From Brachybacterium subflavum (lineage in GTDB: Bacteria > Actinomycetota > Actinomycetes > Actinomycetales > Dermabacteraceae), in NCBI RefSeq assembly GCF_009299795.1, contig NZ_VIGP01000004.1, forward strand, positions 124,001-188,000: a DNA stretch of 64,000 bases, in the 5' to 3' direction. Every line of letters begins with the position of its first letter. Within the stretch, counting starts at the first letter, position 1. A program made the position numbers and the translations under genes. The notes under the pieces were generated by a model. It was not told the DNA's origin. It worked only from the letters and a program-made list of their open reading frames with translations, and did not search any database. Of this stretch, positions 44,773-54,249 are shown one piece after another.

Positions 44773-44828
44773 GTCAGCTCCGGCCTCGTCAGCTCCGGCC
44801 TCGTCAGCTCCGGCCTCGTCAGCTCCGG
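44773..44828. repeat. 15-bp tandem repeat covering the 3' end of the MFS gene
   Basis: GTCAGCTCCGGCCTC occurs three times exactly (44773-44787, 44788-44802, 44803-44817) and an 11-nt fourth copy (44818-44828) lies inside the gene. On the minus strand each copy carries TGA in the same frame, so the MFS gene has its stop codon at 44821-44819 and three further in-frame stops at 15-nt steps. The unit looks like repeated duplication of the last codons. Confidence 0.85.
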
Positions 44829-46174
44829 GCGGCCTCGGCCTGCGCCCGCGTGCGCGGCGAGAGCACGCCGGAGAACACGAGGATCCCCACGGCGTAGACG
44901 GGCACGAGCCAGAGCGCGTAGCGCAGGGTGAGGGCGTCGGCGAGGGCACCCACGATCGGCGGCGTCACGAAGAAGCCGATGCGGGCGAACCAGCCGACCA
45001 CGGTGATGCCGAGCCCGTGCGGAACGCCCTCCATCTCGTCGGCGGCGCGGAAGGCCGCGGGGAACAGCGTCGCGATCCCCCAGCCCGCGCACGCGAAGCC
45101 GATCAGCGCCGTCGCCGGATGCGGGAAGACCAGGGCCATCGCCATGCCCGCCCCGCTGAGGAGCGCGCCGATCCGTGCGGTGAGGCGGTCGCCGAGGCGG
45201 TCCACCACTCCGTCCCCCAGGAAGCGGCCGACGGTCTGCGCGCCCTGCAGGGCGACGAAGGCGAGGCCCGCGAGGAACGGCGTCGCGTCGAAGGTGTCCC
45301 GCATGAACAGCGCTCCCCAGGTGTTGCCCGCATCCTCCGTGGCGCCGGCGAAGACGAGCACGAGCCCGAGCGCGGCGATCAGCATCAGGCCGCGCGTGGT
45401 GCTCGCACGGGTCACCGACGACGCGCCCACGCCCGGGGCGCCTGCGCTCTGGGCGCCGTCCGCGACGACCTCCTCCTCGGCCCCGGGTTCCGGAACGCCC
45501 GCGGAGGCCGCGGAGGGAGCGGCGAGGCCCGCCTCGAGCGCCGCCGGGCGCCGTTCCGTCGAGTCGTGCCCCGTGAGCAGGAAGCGCCTGCCGCCCACGG
45601 CGAGGGCGCCGAAGACCACGAGGCCGACGATGCCCTGGAGCCACAGGGGCACCGCCAGCTGGGCGCACACCGATCCCAGGATGCCGCCGGTCACGGCCCC
45701 GAGCGACCACCAGCCGTGGTAGCTGTTGAGGATCGAGCGCCCGTAGCGGCGCTCGACGCGCATGCCGTGGGAGTTCATGGAGACATCGGTGATCGAGTCG
45801 CTCGCGGCCGCGAGGAAGAGCGCGACGGCCAGCCACAGCCAGCTGGCTGCGGTGTACACGAGCAGATGCACCGTGCTCGCGATGATCTGGAACGCCACCG
45901 CGACCCGCGCCGATCCGAAGCGCGCCATCAGCGGGGCCGCGAGCAGGCCCGCCGCGAGCCCGCCGATGGGGCCGAGGCCGACGGCGAGCCCGAAGGACCC
46001 GTTGGACAGGCCGATGGACTCCACGAGCTGGGGGTACCGCGGCAGGATCGCGCAGAACGATGCCCCGTTGAGGAAGAAGATCAGCGAGACCGCCCAGCGC
46101 GCGTGCCGGGCATCGGCGGCGATGGGGGCGCGGACGGGTCGCGGCGAGCGGGACGAGGAGTGGGCGGAGGACAC
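44819..46174 (-). CDS. MFS transporter (12 membrane segments)
   Basis: About 451 aa. The N-half starts ARWAVSLIFFLNGASFCAIL and has LPRYPQLVESIGLSNGSFGL; the middle loop (about residues 205-260) is long, acidic and Ala/Glu-rich; the C-half contains RDTFDATPFLAGLAFVALQG and GDGVVDRLGDRLTAR. The pattern fits MFS_1 exporters or sugar-type permeases related to YbjJ; substrate unknown. GTG at 46174 (GGAAG about 10 nt upstream) is preferred over GTG at 46180; the frame upstream to 46375 is low-complexity. The gene ends in the 15-bp repeat tract. Confidence 0.85.
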   Translation of the reverse strand: MSSAHSSSRSPRPVRAPIAADARHARWAVSLIFFLNGASFCAILPRYPQLVESIGLSNGSFGLAVGLGPIGGLAAGLLAAPLMARFGSARVAVAFQIIASTVHLLVYTAASWLWLAVALFLAAASDSITDVSMNSHGMRVERRYGRSILNSYHGWWSLGAVTGGILGSVCAQLAVPLWLQGIVGLVVFGALAVGGRRFLLTGHDSTERRPAALEAGLAAPSAASAGVPEPGAEEEVVADGAQSAGAPGVGASSVTRASTTRGLMLIAALGLVLVFAGATEDAGNTWGALFMRDTFDATPFLAGLAFVALQGAQTVGRFLGDGVVDRLGDRLTARIGALLSGAGMAMALVFPHPATALIGFACAGWGIATLFPAAFRAADEMEGVPHGLGITVVGWFARIGFFVTPPIVGALADALTLRYALWLVPVYAVGILVFSGVLSPRTRAQAEAARS

Positions 46175-46300
46175 GTGCACCAGGCTTCCGGGAGGTGAGC
46201 GGCGGTGGTCTGCGGTGGAACGCGGTGATGCGGAGGGCCGCCCGTGCGGGCGGAGGACCGGTCGGGGCCGGTCGGGCGGCCCACGCGCTGCGGAGCGAGA

Positions 46301-46338
46301 ACGGGCCCCGCTCTCCGGCGGCGGAGAGCGGGGCCCGT
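46301..46338. terminator. Hairpin terminator downstream of the small membrane-protein gene
   Basis: 17-nt perfect arms 46301-46317 and 46322-46338 (ACGGGCCCCGCTCTCCG and complement) with a 4-nt loop. It lies in the 226-nt gap between the MFS start and the leftward small gene, 63 nt after that gene's stop. Confidence 0.82.
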
Positions 46339-46400
46339 CGGCGCGATGCGGAGCCCGTCGTCGGGCGCCGCTCACGATCAGCGGTGGCGCGGCTGCGGAC

Positions 46401-46637
46401 TCAGCGCAGCAGCGCGGGTATCGCCTGGAAGGCGAGGAACAGGGAGAGGATGCACATGAGCAGCCCGATCACGAAGAGGAACCACGCGATCGTGTAGAGG
46501 CTCATGACCCACAGGCCGGCGATGAACAGGCCGAACACGACGATGAACAGCACCCAGGTCACCACGGGGTTGTGGGTGGAGGGGGTGCTGGTCTCCTCAC
46601 GGGGCTGCTGCGTGTGCGGGTCGGTGGCGGAGCTCAT
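46401..46637 (-). CDS. Small integral membrane protein, function unknown
   Basis: 78 aa. A polar N-terminus (DPHTQQPREETSTPSTHNP) precedes two or three closely spaced hydrophobic segments: VVTWVLFIVVFGLFIAGLWV and TIAWFLFVIGLLMCILSLFL. No family known to me. Two ATGs are adjacent; I used the second (46637), 3 nt after GGAGGA, since the first is immediately next to it. It is followed by a hairpin terminator. Confidence 0.7.
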   Translation of the reverse strand: MSSATDPHTQQPREETSTPSTHNPVVTWVLFIVVFGLFIAGLWVMSLYTIAWFLFVIGLLMCILSLFLAFQAIPALLR

Positions 46638-46669
46638 CATTCCTCCAGGGGGTACGGCGGGGACATCCC

Positions 46670-47416
46670 TCATCCTAGACCAGCACGGGCCCCGTCCGCG
46701 CAGGAGTGCACGCTGCCGATCGCGGTGACGAGCGCCTCGAACAGGCCATCGCCCTCGCGGTCGAGCTCGGGGTGCCACTGGACGGCCAGGACCGGGGAGC
46801 CGGCGGTCGCCTCGAGGGCGAGCGGGAGGCCGCTCGCATGGTGTCCGACGGCGCGCAGGCCCTCGCCCACGGTGCGCACGCCCTGGTGGTGGAACGCGGT
46901 GACCTCGGGACGGGTGCCCACGGCGAGCGCCGTGTCGCTCGCGGCATCCACCTCGACCTCGACGCGGGTGGGACGCTGCCCGGTCACCGGGTGCTGCGGG
47001 AGGTCCGCGGGAAGGTGCTGGTGGAGGTCGCCGCCCTCGGCGACGGTGATGACCTGCAGACCGCGGCAGATGCCCAGGACCGGCAGGCCCACGCGGCGGG
47101 CGGCCCGATAGAGCGCGGTCTCGAAGGCGTCGCGCTCCGGGGCGGGCGTCATGTCGGTCTCCCGGGCCTCGGCGCCGTACAGCGCGGGATCGAGGTCGGC
47201 GCCGCCGCTGAGGACGATGCCGTCGAGCTCGGCGAGCTCCTCGTCGGTCCACGCGTCCTGCGGGGCGAGGATCACCGGCCGGGCACCCGCGCGGCGGATC
47301 GCCTCGACGTAGTGCTCGGTGAGAACCACCGCCTCGTGGCCCTCCCAGGCGCCGGACATCAGGCGGGACGTCCCAGCGGTCACGCCGATGAGCGGGCGAC
47401 GAGTGCGCTCGGCCAT
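46670..47416 (-). CDS. Gamma-glutamyl-gamma-aminobutyrate hydrolase-like peptidase C26
   Basis: 248-aa class I glutamine amidotransferase fold. Nucleophile Cys in LPVLGICRGLQVITVAEGG, substrate region LDGIVLSGGADLDPALYG, and the catalytic His-x-Glu in VLAVQWHPELD. The extra motif FHHQGV is typical of the PuuD group that cleaves gamma-glutamyl-GABA in putrescine breakdown, though no other puu gene is present. AGGAAGG lies 6-8 nt before the ATG at 47416. It diverges from another class I amidotransferase at 47567. Confidence 0.88.
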   Translation of the reverse strand: MAERTRRPLIGVTAGTSRLMSGAWEGHEAVVLTEHYVEAIRRAGARPVILAPQDAWTDEELAELDGIVLSGGADLDPALYGAEARETDMTPAPERDAFETALYRAARRVGLPVLGICRGLQVITVAEGGDLHQHLPADLPQHPVTGQRPTRVEVEVDAASDTALAVGTRPEVTAFHHQGVRTVGEGLRAVGHHASGLPLALEATAGSPVLAVQWHPELDREGDGLFEALVTAIGSVHSCADGARAGLG

Positions 47417-47566
47417 GAGAGGTCCTTCCTGTTCGATGCCGGTGTCCGGCGGGTGCGGTGCTGTGGCGCCGGTCCCGGTCGGGCCGACGGAGTCCATATC
47501 ACTCCCCCGCGCGGTGCCCGGTCCACGTGTGTGGCCGAATGTGACGGGCTCTGGTAGGAATCCCCC

Positions 47567-48307
47567 ATGTCGCCCGAGAACCCGGACCCCTCCCCCGCCC
47601 TGGACCTGCCGGAGGTGCTCGTGATCGAGCACGAGGCGGACTGCCCTCCCGCGGTGCTCGCCGAGGTGCTCGACGCCGAGGGCGTGACGCTGCGTCTCGT
47701 GCGCGCGCACCGCGGCGAGCAGGTGCCGGACGATCTGCGAGGCGTCGAGGGGCTCGTGGTGCTCGGCGGCGGCATGGACGCCGACGACGACGCCGGTCAT
47801 CCCTGGTTCCCGGCGGTGCGGGCGCTCGTGCGCACCGCGCGCGACCGCCGCGTGCCCACCTTGGGCATCTGCCTGGGCGCGCAGCAGCTCGCCCTCGCGC
47901 TCGAGGGCGCCATGGGCCGCCGCGCGGTCGCGGAGGTCGGGATCCTGCCCGTCGTGCCCACCGCCGAGGGCGGGGAGGATCGATTGATCGCCGCGCTCGG
48001 CGCGGAGCCCCGGGTGCTGCAGTGGCATCAGGATCAGATCACCTCGCTCCCGCCTGCCTCCCGTCTCCTCGCTTCCGGGACCGACGGCGCCGTGCAGGCC
48101 TTCGTCACCGAGGACCTCGCGTGGGGCGTGCAGTTCCACCCCGAGGTGACACCGGGGGTCGTGGCCCGCTGGGCGGAGTCGAGCGACCTGCTGCCCGAGG
48201 GCGTGACGCCCGCGCAGGCCGCAGCGGCCGTCGCGGAGGCCGAGGCCCCGCGCGAGAGCTGGCGGGCGCTGCTCGCCGCCTTCGCCCGTATCGTCCGCGG
48301 CGACTGA
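47567..48307 (+). CDS. Class I glutamine amidotransferase (GuaA-N-like)
   Basis: 246 aa. Catalytic triad: Cys in PTLGICLGAQQLALAL, His and Glu in WGVQFHPEVTPG; GLVVLGGGMDADDD supplies the oxyanion strand. This stand-alone type is often annotated as GMP-synthase glutamine-hydrolysing domain, but the acceptor reaction is unknown. A TAGGAA sequence lies 6 nt before the ATG, giving a possible leaderless start. Its C-terminus has an Ala/Glu-rich helix of ~45 residues beyond the core. Confidence 0.86.
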   Translation: MSPENPDPSPALDLPEVLVIEHEADCPPAVLAEVLDAEGVTLRLVRAHRGEQVPDDLRGVEGLVVLGGGMDADDDAGHPWFPAVRALVRTARDRRVPTLGICLGAQQLALALEGAMGRRAVAEVGILPVVPTAEGGEDRLIAALGAEPRVLQWHQDQITSLPPASRLLASGTDGAVQAFVTEDLAWGVQFHPEVTPGVVARWAESSDLLPEGVTPAQAAAAVAEAEAPRESWRALLAAFARIVRGD

Positions 48308-48348
48308 CGGCGCGCCGTCGCGCCGTCGCGGGCATTCGCCCCGCGCGC

Positions 48349-49494
48349 TCACCCCAGGGCGAGCACTCCGGCGTTGGCGAGGATGGCCTGCTCGTAGTGG
48401 CCGCGCAGCTGTTCGGCGAGCGCGCTCCAGGAGCGCCCTCGCACCGAGTCGAGGGCGGCACGGCCCATGGCCTCGCGCTTGGCGTCGTCGAACAGCAGAT
48501 CGGCGGTGCGGGCACGCAGCTCGGCGAGGTCGCCGGGCGCGTACAGCCATCCGGTGCGGCTGGGGTCTATGAGGTCGATCGGGCCCCCGGCGCGCGGGGC
48601 GATCGCGGGCAGGCCGGAGGCCATCGCCTCCTGGATGGTCTGGCAGAAGGTCTCGTGCTCACCGGGGTGGATGAACAGGTCGGCGCTCGCGAGGTGCGCG
48701 GCGAGGTCGGCGCCGCGGCGGAATCCCACGAAGCGGGCACGCGGCATGGACCGCTCGAGATCGGCGCGCTCCGGACCGTCGCCCACGATCACCACGCGCA
48801 CCCCGGGCATGTCGTGGACGACGCGCAGGTCGCGCACCTGCTTCTCGGGCGCCAGGCGCCCCACGTAGGCGACGATCCGCTCTGCGGGGTCGGCGAGCTC
48901 GTCGCGGAGGGCGCGGGAGCGCGCCGTCGGACGGAACTGCTCGGTGTCCACGCCGCGGCCCCAGAGACGGATGCGCGGGATCTGATGGGAGGCGAGCAGG
49001 TCGCGGGAGGCGGTCGACGGGGCGAGGGTGAGGGTCGCGCGCTGGTGGAGGTCGCGCAGGATCTGCCAGCAGGCGTTCTCGAGGAACGGCAGCCCGTAGG
49101 CGGCGGCGAAGCCGGGCACGTCGGTCTGGTAGACGGCGACCACGGGCAGGTCGAGCTGGCGGGCGGCGATCGCGGCGCGTCCGCCCAGCACGATCGGGGA
49201 GGCGAGATGGACGACGTCGGGTGCGTGGGCGGCGATGGCGCGTCGCAGGGACGTCGCGCTGACGGTCGCCACGCGGATCCCGGGGTAGCCCGGGAGCGGC
49301 AGGGACGGCACCTCGTGGATGGGCACCCGCGCACCGCAGGCAGTGGTCAGGGCCTCCGGCGCGCCCGCGTGGTGGGGCGCGATCACGGAGACGTCGTCCC
49401 CGCGGGCGGTCAGCTGGTCGGCCATGTGCAGGACGGAGCCGGTCACGCCGCTCATGTGCGGCAGGAACGTCTCGGCGATGACGAGGATCCTCAC
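48349..49494 (-). CDS. GT4-family glycosyltransferase
   Basis: 381-aa retaining GT-B enzyme. The N-terminal domain has RILVIAETFLPHMSGVTGSV, with G-V-x-G-S in the acceptor site, and HLASPIVLGGRAAIAARQ; the C-terminal donor domain has VAYVGRLAPEKQV, VIVGDGPERADLE and the E-x7-E motif HPGEHETFCQTIQEAMASG. It resembles actinobacterial mannosyltransferases acting on phosphatidylinositol mannosides or related lipids; the exact acceptor is unknown. The start is GTG at 49494; no Shine-Dalgarno is evident. Confidence 0.88.
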   Translation of the reverse strand: MRILVIAETFLPHMSGVTGSVLHMADQLTARGDDVSVIAPHHAGAPEALTTACGARVPIHEVPSLPLPGYPGIRVATVSATSLRRAIAAHAPDVVHLASPIVLGGRAAIAARQLDLPVVAVYQTDVPGFAAAYGLPFLENACWQILRDLHQRATLTLAPSTASRDLLASHQIPRIRLWGRGVDTEQFRPTARSRALRDELADPAERIVAYVGRLAPEKQVRDLRVVHDMPGVRVVIVGDGPERADLERSMPRARFVGFRRGADLAAHLASADLFIHPGEHETFCQTIQEAMASGLPAIAPRAGGPIDLIDPSRTGWLYAPGDLAELRARTADLLFDDAKREAMGRAALDSVRGRSWSALAEQLRGHYEQAILANAGVLALG

Positions 49495-49550
49495 GCGCTC
49501 AGCGTGTCCCGCAGCGGGATACCGCAGGACACGCCGGCGTGACGTGTCGG

Positions 49551-49604
49551 CGACGTTCGTGCGAACGTCGGCCGAGGATCGGACCGGTCCGGACCGGTCC
49601 GATC
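49551..49604. repeat. Two palindromes between the MetE-like gene and the glycosyltransferase
   Basis: First, 9-nt arms CGACGTTCG / CGAACGTCG around TG (49551-49570). Second, a 28-bp perfect palindrome at 49577-49604 built as GATC, two copies of GGACCGGTCC, GATC; each 10-mer is itself palindromic. They lie in the 167-nt gap after the MetE-like stop (49662, leftward) and before the glycosyltransferase GTG (49494), so they may act as terminator, operator or both. A further GC-rich GGCCGGCCGG stretch follows at about 49614-49623. Confidence 0.75.
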
Positions 49605-49661
49605 GGGCAGGCTCCGGCCGGCCGGTCCGAGCCGGGTCGGGCGGATCGGTCCGGGTGGTCC

Positions 49662-50873
49662 TCAGAGCCTCGCGGAGGCGATCGCGGCGCCCTGCACGAG
49701 GGAGTCGAGCTTGGCCCAGGCGATGTCCGGGTGGATGCGCCCGCCCAGCCCGCAGTCGGTCGAGGCGATCACGCGCTCGGGGCCCACGACCTTCGCGAAG
49801 CGCTCGATGCGCTGCGCGACGAGCTCGGGGTGCTCGACCACGTTGGTGGAGTGGGAGACGATGCCGGGGACGATGACCTTGTCCGCGGGCAGCTCGAGGT
49901 CCTCCCACACGGTCCACTCGTGCTCGTGGCGCACGTTCGCGGCCTCGAAGCTGAAGTACTTGGCGTCGATCTCGAGCATCGTGGGCGCGAGGTGCGCGAA
50001 CTCGAGGTCGGTGGTGTGGGGACCGTGCCAGGAGCCCCAGCACAGGTGGAACCGGACCCGCTCGGCGGGGATCCCCTCGAGGGCGCGGTTGACCGCGTCG
50101 ACGCGCTTGCGGGTGAAGTCGAGGTAGTCCTCGACGGTGGGCTCGGGGTTGATCTGGTCGAAGTTCTCGGCGATCGAGGGGTCATCGATCTGCAGCAGCA
50201 GCCCGGCGTCGGCGATGGCGCGGTACTCCGGGCGCATGACCTCGACCCACGCGTCGAGGAAGGCGTCGACGTCGCCGTAGTGGTCGTCCTGGATGCGGCT
50301 GCCCGATCCCGGCGAGAGGGTGTTGAGGAACCCCTGCTCGATGCCGTGCGCGTCGAGCGCGGCCTGCAGGTTCGCGGCGTCCTGGGCGACCAGCTCGCGT
50401 CCGAGCTCGGTGAAGGCGACCTCGCCGGTCGCCGCGGGGAACACGTGCTGCTCGCCGAGCGAGATCCCGGAGGCCGGGTCGGCGTAGGCGTCGGCGAAGC
50501 GCACCCAGTCGCGGCGGTCCGCGAAGGAGGTCAGGCGCACGTCGCCCGGCGCGGAGCGCACGGGCTCCTGGCTGCGATGGTCCACGCCCGTGATCTGCAG
50601 TCCGCTCACGCGGTCGAAGACGTAGCTCCACCAGGTGCCGTAGTTGTAGGCCGATCCCATGGCGTGGCCGTACTCGCCGTCGTTGGGCACGGAGATGCCC
50701 ACGCGCTGCTGGCGCGCGACGATGTCGTCGACCGCGGAGGCGAGGATCTGGCGGAACTCGTCGGTGATGATCGGCGTGACGCCGTCATCGGCGACCTCGC
50801 GGCGCGCGTTGGCGTCGATGAGCTCGGGCGTGCGCGGGAGGGAGCCGGCGTGGGAGGTGAGGATCTCGGTCAT
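49662..50873 (-). CDS. Cobalamin-independent methionine synthase II-like protein
   Basis: 403 aa, corresponding to the C-terminal catalytic barrel of MetE or to the stand-alone epoxyalkane:CoM transferase-like group. It opens with ILTSHAGSLPRTPELI; zinc ligands appear as His and Cys in RVRFHLCWGSWHGPH and Cys in VIASTDCGLGGRIHP; VPNDGEYGH and QIDDPSIAENFDQ are further conserved barrel-loop motifs. It lacks the N-terminal half of MetE, so it probably transfers a methyl or alkyl group to or from a thiol but need not use folate. Monocistronic. Confidence 0.82.
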   Translation of the reverse strand: MTEILTSHAGSLPRTPELIDANARREVADDGVTPIITDEFRQILASAVDDIVARQQRVGISVPNDGEYGHAMGSAYNYGTWWSYVFDRVSGLQITGVDHRSQEPVRSAPGDVRLTSFADRRDWVRFADAYADPASGISLGEQHVFPAATGEVAFTELGRELVAQDAANLQAALDAHGIEQGFLNTLSPGSGSRIQDDHYGDVDAFLDAWVEVMRPEYRAIADAGLLLQIDDPSIAENFDQINPEPTVEDYLDFTRKRVDAVNRALEGIPAERVRFHLCWGSWHGPHTTDLEFAHLAPTMLEIDAKYFSFEAANVRHEHEWTVWEDLELPADKVIVPGIVSHSTNVVEHPELVAQRIERFAKVVGPERVIASTDCGLGGRIHPDIAWAKLDSLVQGAAIASARL

Positions 50874-50936
50874 GACCGCAGGCTACGGGGGTCCACGCCC
50901 CCGTCCGAAACCGGATGACACGCGGGTTCATGCGGC

Positions 50937-50977
50937 CGGGCCGGGCCGGGCCGGCGGGATCGGCCCGGCCCGGCCCG
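50937..50977. terminator. Hairpin terminator downstream of gcvP
   Basis: 17-nt perfect arms 50937-50953 and 50961-50977, a run of GGGCC repeats and its complement, loop GCGGGAT. About 53 nt after the gcvP stop. A weaker inverted repeat (CCGACGC ... GCGTCGG) follows between it and gcvP. Confidence 0.82.
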
Positions 50978-51029
50978 CGCCCGACGCGTCCGCTGCGGAG
51001 CGCGGCGTCGGACGCGGGACCACCGCGCC

Positions 51030-54000
51030 TCAGGACTCCGCGTACGCCTCGGGGCTCTGGCAGGTGCACACGAGGTTGCGGTCGCCGAAGGCCTGGTCGA
51101 CGCGGCGCACCGGGGGCCAGTACTTCGCGGCGATCCGCATCTGCACGCTGTCGTGGCGACGGCCCCGCGCGATGCTCTCCCGCGAGGCATGCACGCCCGG
51201 GTAGACCGCGATCTCCCGCGAGTAGGGGTGCGACCAGTCCTCCCGGGCGATCGCCTGCGCGGTGTGCGGCGCGTTGACCAGCGGGTTGTCGTCCTTCGGC
51301 CAGGCGCCGGAGGCGACCTGCTCGGCCTCCTCGGCGATCATCAGCATCGCGTCGACGAAGCGGTCCAGCTCGGACAGGTCCTCGGACTCGGTCGGCTCGA
51401 CCATGAGCGTCCCCGCCACGGGGAAGGACATGGTGGGCGCGTGGAAGCCGTGGTCGATGAGGCGCTTGGCGACGTCGTCGACGGTGATCCCGGTGCGCGC
51501 CGTGAAGGGGCGCAGATCCAGGATGCACTCGTGCGCGACGAGCCCGTTCTCCCCGCGGTAGAGGATGTCGAAGACGTCCTTCAGGCGGGCGGCGATGTAG
51601 TTCGCGGCGAGCACCGCCGAGGCCGTGGCGTGGCGCAGCCCGGCCGCGCCCATGAGGCGGATGTACGCCCACGGGATCGGCAGGATCGACGGGGAGCCGT
51701 AGGGAGCCTGGGACACCGGCGCGCCGCCGTGCACGGTCGCGGGGTGCCCCGCGACGTAGTGCTCGGGGTCCTGCATGAGCGGGTGGCCCGGCAGGAAGGG
51801 CGCGAGGTGCGCCTTGGCCGCGACGGGGCCGACGCCCGGGCCGCCGCCCCCATGGGGGATGCAGAAGGTCTTGTGGAGGTTCAGGTGCGAGACGTCGCCG
51901 CCGAACTCGCCGGGGCGGGCGACCTCGACCATGGCGTTCATGTTCGCGCCGTCGACGTAGACCTGGCCGCCCGCGTCGTGCACGAGCTCGCAGACGGTGC
52001 GCACCTGCTGCTCGTAGACGCCGTGGGTGGAGGGGTAGGTGATCATGATCGCGGCGAGCTCGTCGCCGTGGTCCTTGATCTTCTGCTGGAGGTCGTCGAC
52101 CTCCACGTTGCCCTCGGCGTCCGAGGCCACGACCACGACGCGCAGACCCGCCAGGACCGCGGAGGCGGCGTTGGTGCCGTGGGCGCTCGCGGGGACGAGG
52201 CACACGGTGCGCTCGGAGTCGCCGCGCGAGAGGTGGTAAGCGCGGATCGCGAGCAGCCCCGCGTACTCGCCCTGGGAACCGGCGTTGGGCTGCAGGGAGA
52301 CGGTGTCGTAGCCGGTGATGTCGGCGAGGAAGCGCTCGAGGGAGTCGATGAGCTCGAGATACCCCTCGACGTCCTCGCGCGGGGCGAAGGGGTGCACGGC
52401 GGCGAACTCCGGCCAGGTGATCGCGCTCATCTCGACGGCCGCGTTGAGCTTCATGGTGCACGAGCCCAGCGGGATCATGCCGCGGTCCAGCGCATAGTCC
52501 TGGTCGGAGAGTCGTCGCAGGTAGCGCATGAGGGCGGTCTCGGAATGGAAGGAGGAGAACACCGGATCGGCGAGGTAGGCGCTCGTGCGGTGCAGCTCGG
52601 CCGGCCAGCCCGCGCCGATCTCCGGGAGCCCGTCCTCGTCGGCGCCCTCCGAGGGGCCCGACCCGTCGGTCGCCGCGTCGGACACGGCCCCGTCGGCCGC
52701 GATCCCGCCGGGGACCGAGGACTCCGCAGGTGCGAAGCCGTCCATGACGCCGACGAGGGCCTCGAGATCGCCGGCGTCGGTGGTCTCGTCGAGGCTCAGG
52801 CGCAGGGTGTCCGCGTCGACGATGCGGATGAGATAGCCGGTCTCGGCGAGCGCCGCGGCGATCTCCTCGGCCCGGCCGGGGACGGCGACGGTGAGGGTGT
52901 CGAAGAAGGCGTCGTGCGCGAGGGGGAAGCCGCTGCGGGTGAGCGCGGAGGCGAGGTCCGCGGTGCGCGCGGCGACCTGCCGGGCGATGCGGCGCAGCCC
53001 GTCGGGTCCGTGGTGGACCGCGTACATCGAGGCCATCACGGCCAGCAGCACCTGGGCCGTGCAGATGTTGCTGGTGGCCTTCTCACGGCGGATGTGCTGC
53101 TCGCGGGTCTGCAGGGCCAGGCGCAGCGCGGGATTCCCCTCGGCGTCCTGGGAGACGCCGACGAGACGGCCCGGCAGCTGGCGCTCGAGCCCCTTGGCCA
53201 CGGACATGAAGCCCGCGTGGGGGCCGCCGAAGCCGAGCGGCACCCCGAAGCGCTGGGAGGAGCCGACGGCGACGTCCGCGCCGAGCTCGCCGGGCGGGGT
53301 GAGCAACGTGAGGGCGAGCAGGTCGCTCGCGAGGATCATCTTGCCTCCGGCGGCGTGGACGGCCTCGGCGAGGGGCTGCGGGTCCCACACCAGGCCCGAG
53401 GCGGCGGGATACTGTGCGAGCACGCCGAAGGCACCGTCCTCGAGGGCCGCTGCGGCGGAGGCCGGGTCCTTGAGGTCTGCGCTGACGAGCTCGATGCCCA
53501 CGGCCTCGGCGCGGCCGCGGACGACTGCCTCGGTCGCGGTGAACATGTCCTCGTCGATGACGAAGCGCGCGACCTTCGCGCGGGTCGCCCGGCGGGCCAG
53601 GAGCATCGCCTCGGCGGCGCTCGTGGCCTCGTCGAGCATCGAGGAGTTCGCGATCGGCAGGCCGGTGAGGTCGGCGACCACGGTCTGGTAGTTCAGGAGC
53701 GCCTCGAGGCGGCCCTGGGAGATCTCCGGCTGGTAGGGCGTGTAGGCGGTGTACCAGGCGGGGTTCTCCAGCACGTTGCGCTGGATGGCCGCGGGGGTCA
53801 CGGTCCCGTAGTACCCCTCCCCCAGCAGCGGAGTGCGCACCGTGTTGGCGCGCGCGAGCCCGCGCAGCTCGGAGAGCACCTCGGCTTCGCTCGCCCCGTC
53901 GCCGAGGGCGTCGTCGGTGCGGGGATCCAGCAGGATCGTCCCGGGCACGGCGGCCTCGAGCAGGGCGTCGAGGTCCTCGACGCCGACGGCCTCGAGCATG

Positions 54001-54080
54001 CGGCGCTGGGCATCGGGGTCCGTCCCGACGTGGCGGTGGACGAAGGCGTCGTGGGGGAACGGGCTGGCGGTGCTGGTCAT
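51030..54080 (-). CDS. gcvP: Glycine dehydrogenase (decarboxylating), P protein
   Basis: PLP enzyme that decarboxylates glycine and passes the aminomethyl group to lipoyl-GcvH. One chain of about 1016 aa holds both halves: the first, inactive fold begins [12 protein letters not shown] and includes [15 protein letters not shown]; the second carries the PLP Lys in [19 protein letters not shown], with [10 protein letters not shown] and [10 protein letters not shown]-like [12 protein letters not shown]. Between the halves is an acidic low-complexity linker of ~45 residues not found in typical GcvP. I used the ATG at 54080; another at 54098 is in frame and neither has a strong ribosome site. Confidence 0.95.
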   Translation of the reverse strand: MTSTASPFPHDAFVHRHVGTDPDAQRRMLEAVGVEDLDALLEAAVPGTILLDPRTDDALGDGASEAEVLSELRGLARANTVRTPLLGEGYYGTVTPAAIQRNVLENPAWYTAYTPYQPEISQGRLEALLNYQTVVADLTGLPIANSSMLDEATSAAEAMLLARRATRAKVARFVIDEDMFTATEAVVRGRAEAVGIELVSADLKDPASAAAALEDGAFGVLAQYPAASGLVWDPQPLAEAVHAAGGKMILASDLLALTLLTPPGELGADVAVGSSQRFGVPLGFGGPHAGFMSVAKGLERQLPGRLVGVSQDAEGNPALRLALQTREQHIRREKATSNICTAQVLLAVMASMYAVHHGPDGLRRIARQVAARTADLASALTRSGFPLAHDAFFDTLTVAVPGRAEEIAAALAETGYLIRIVDADTLRLSLDETTDAGDLEALVGVMDGFAPAESSVPGGIAADGAVSDAATDGSGPSEGADEDGLPEIGAGWPAELHRTSAYLADPVFSSFHSETALMRYLRRLSDQDYALDRGMIPLGSCTMKLNAAVEMSAITWPEFAAVHPFAPREDVEGYLELIDSLERFLADITGYDTVSLQPNAGSQGEYAGLLAIRAYHLSRGDSERTVCLVPASAHGTNAASAVLAGLRVVVVASDAEGNVEVDDLQQKIKDHGDELAAIMITYPSTHGVYEQQVRTVCELVHDAGGQVYVDGANMNAMVEVARPGEFGGDVSHLNLHKTFCIPHGGGGPGVGPVAAKAHLAPFLPGHPLMQDPEHYVAGHPATVHGGAPVSQAPYGSPSILPIPWAYIRLMGAAGLRHATASAVLAANYIAARLKDVFDILYRGENGLVAHECILDLRPFTARTGITVDDVAKRLIDHGFHAPTMSFPVAGTLMVEPTESEDLSELDRFVDAMLMIAEEAEQVASGAWPKDDNPLVNAPHTAQAIAREDWSHPYSREIAVYPGVHASRESIARGRRHDSVQMRIAAKYWPPVRRVDQAFGDRNLVCTCQSPEAYAES

Positions 54081-54249
54081 CGACGTGGGTCGCCTCATCG
54101 GGTGTCGCGGATGGGAGGGGTTCTGCGGTGCGGCCGGACCCTGTGCGGCGAGGGTCCCGGCCGGAGCGGCCGACGGGCGGACCGAGGTCTCGGACGGCCC
54201 GTGGCCAGGGGGGTGACGGGGTGGCGCGGACGCGGGCCCGTCCGCCCGG

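Noticed and set aside
44773-44828. CRISPR-like repeat array
   Set aside because: The 15-bp units are contiguous without spacers and lie at a gene end; no cas genes are present.
54081-54249. Small gene between gcvH and gcvP
   Set aside because: The 169-nt gap has only frames continuous with shadows of neighbours; it holds GC-rich inverted repeats but no coding signal or ribosome site.
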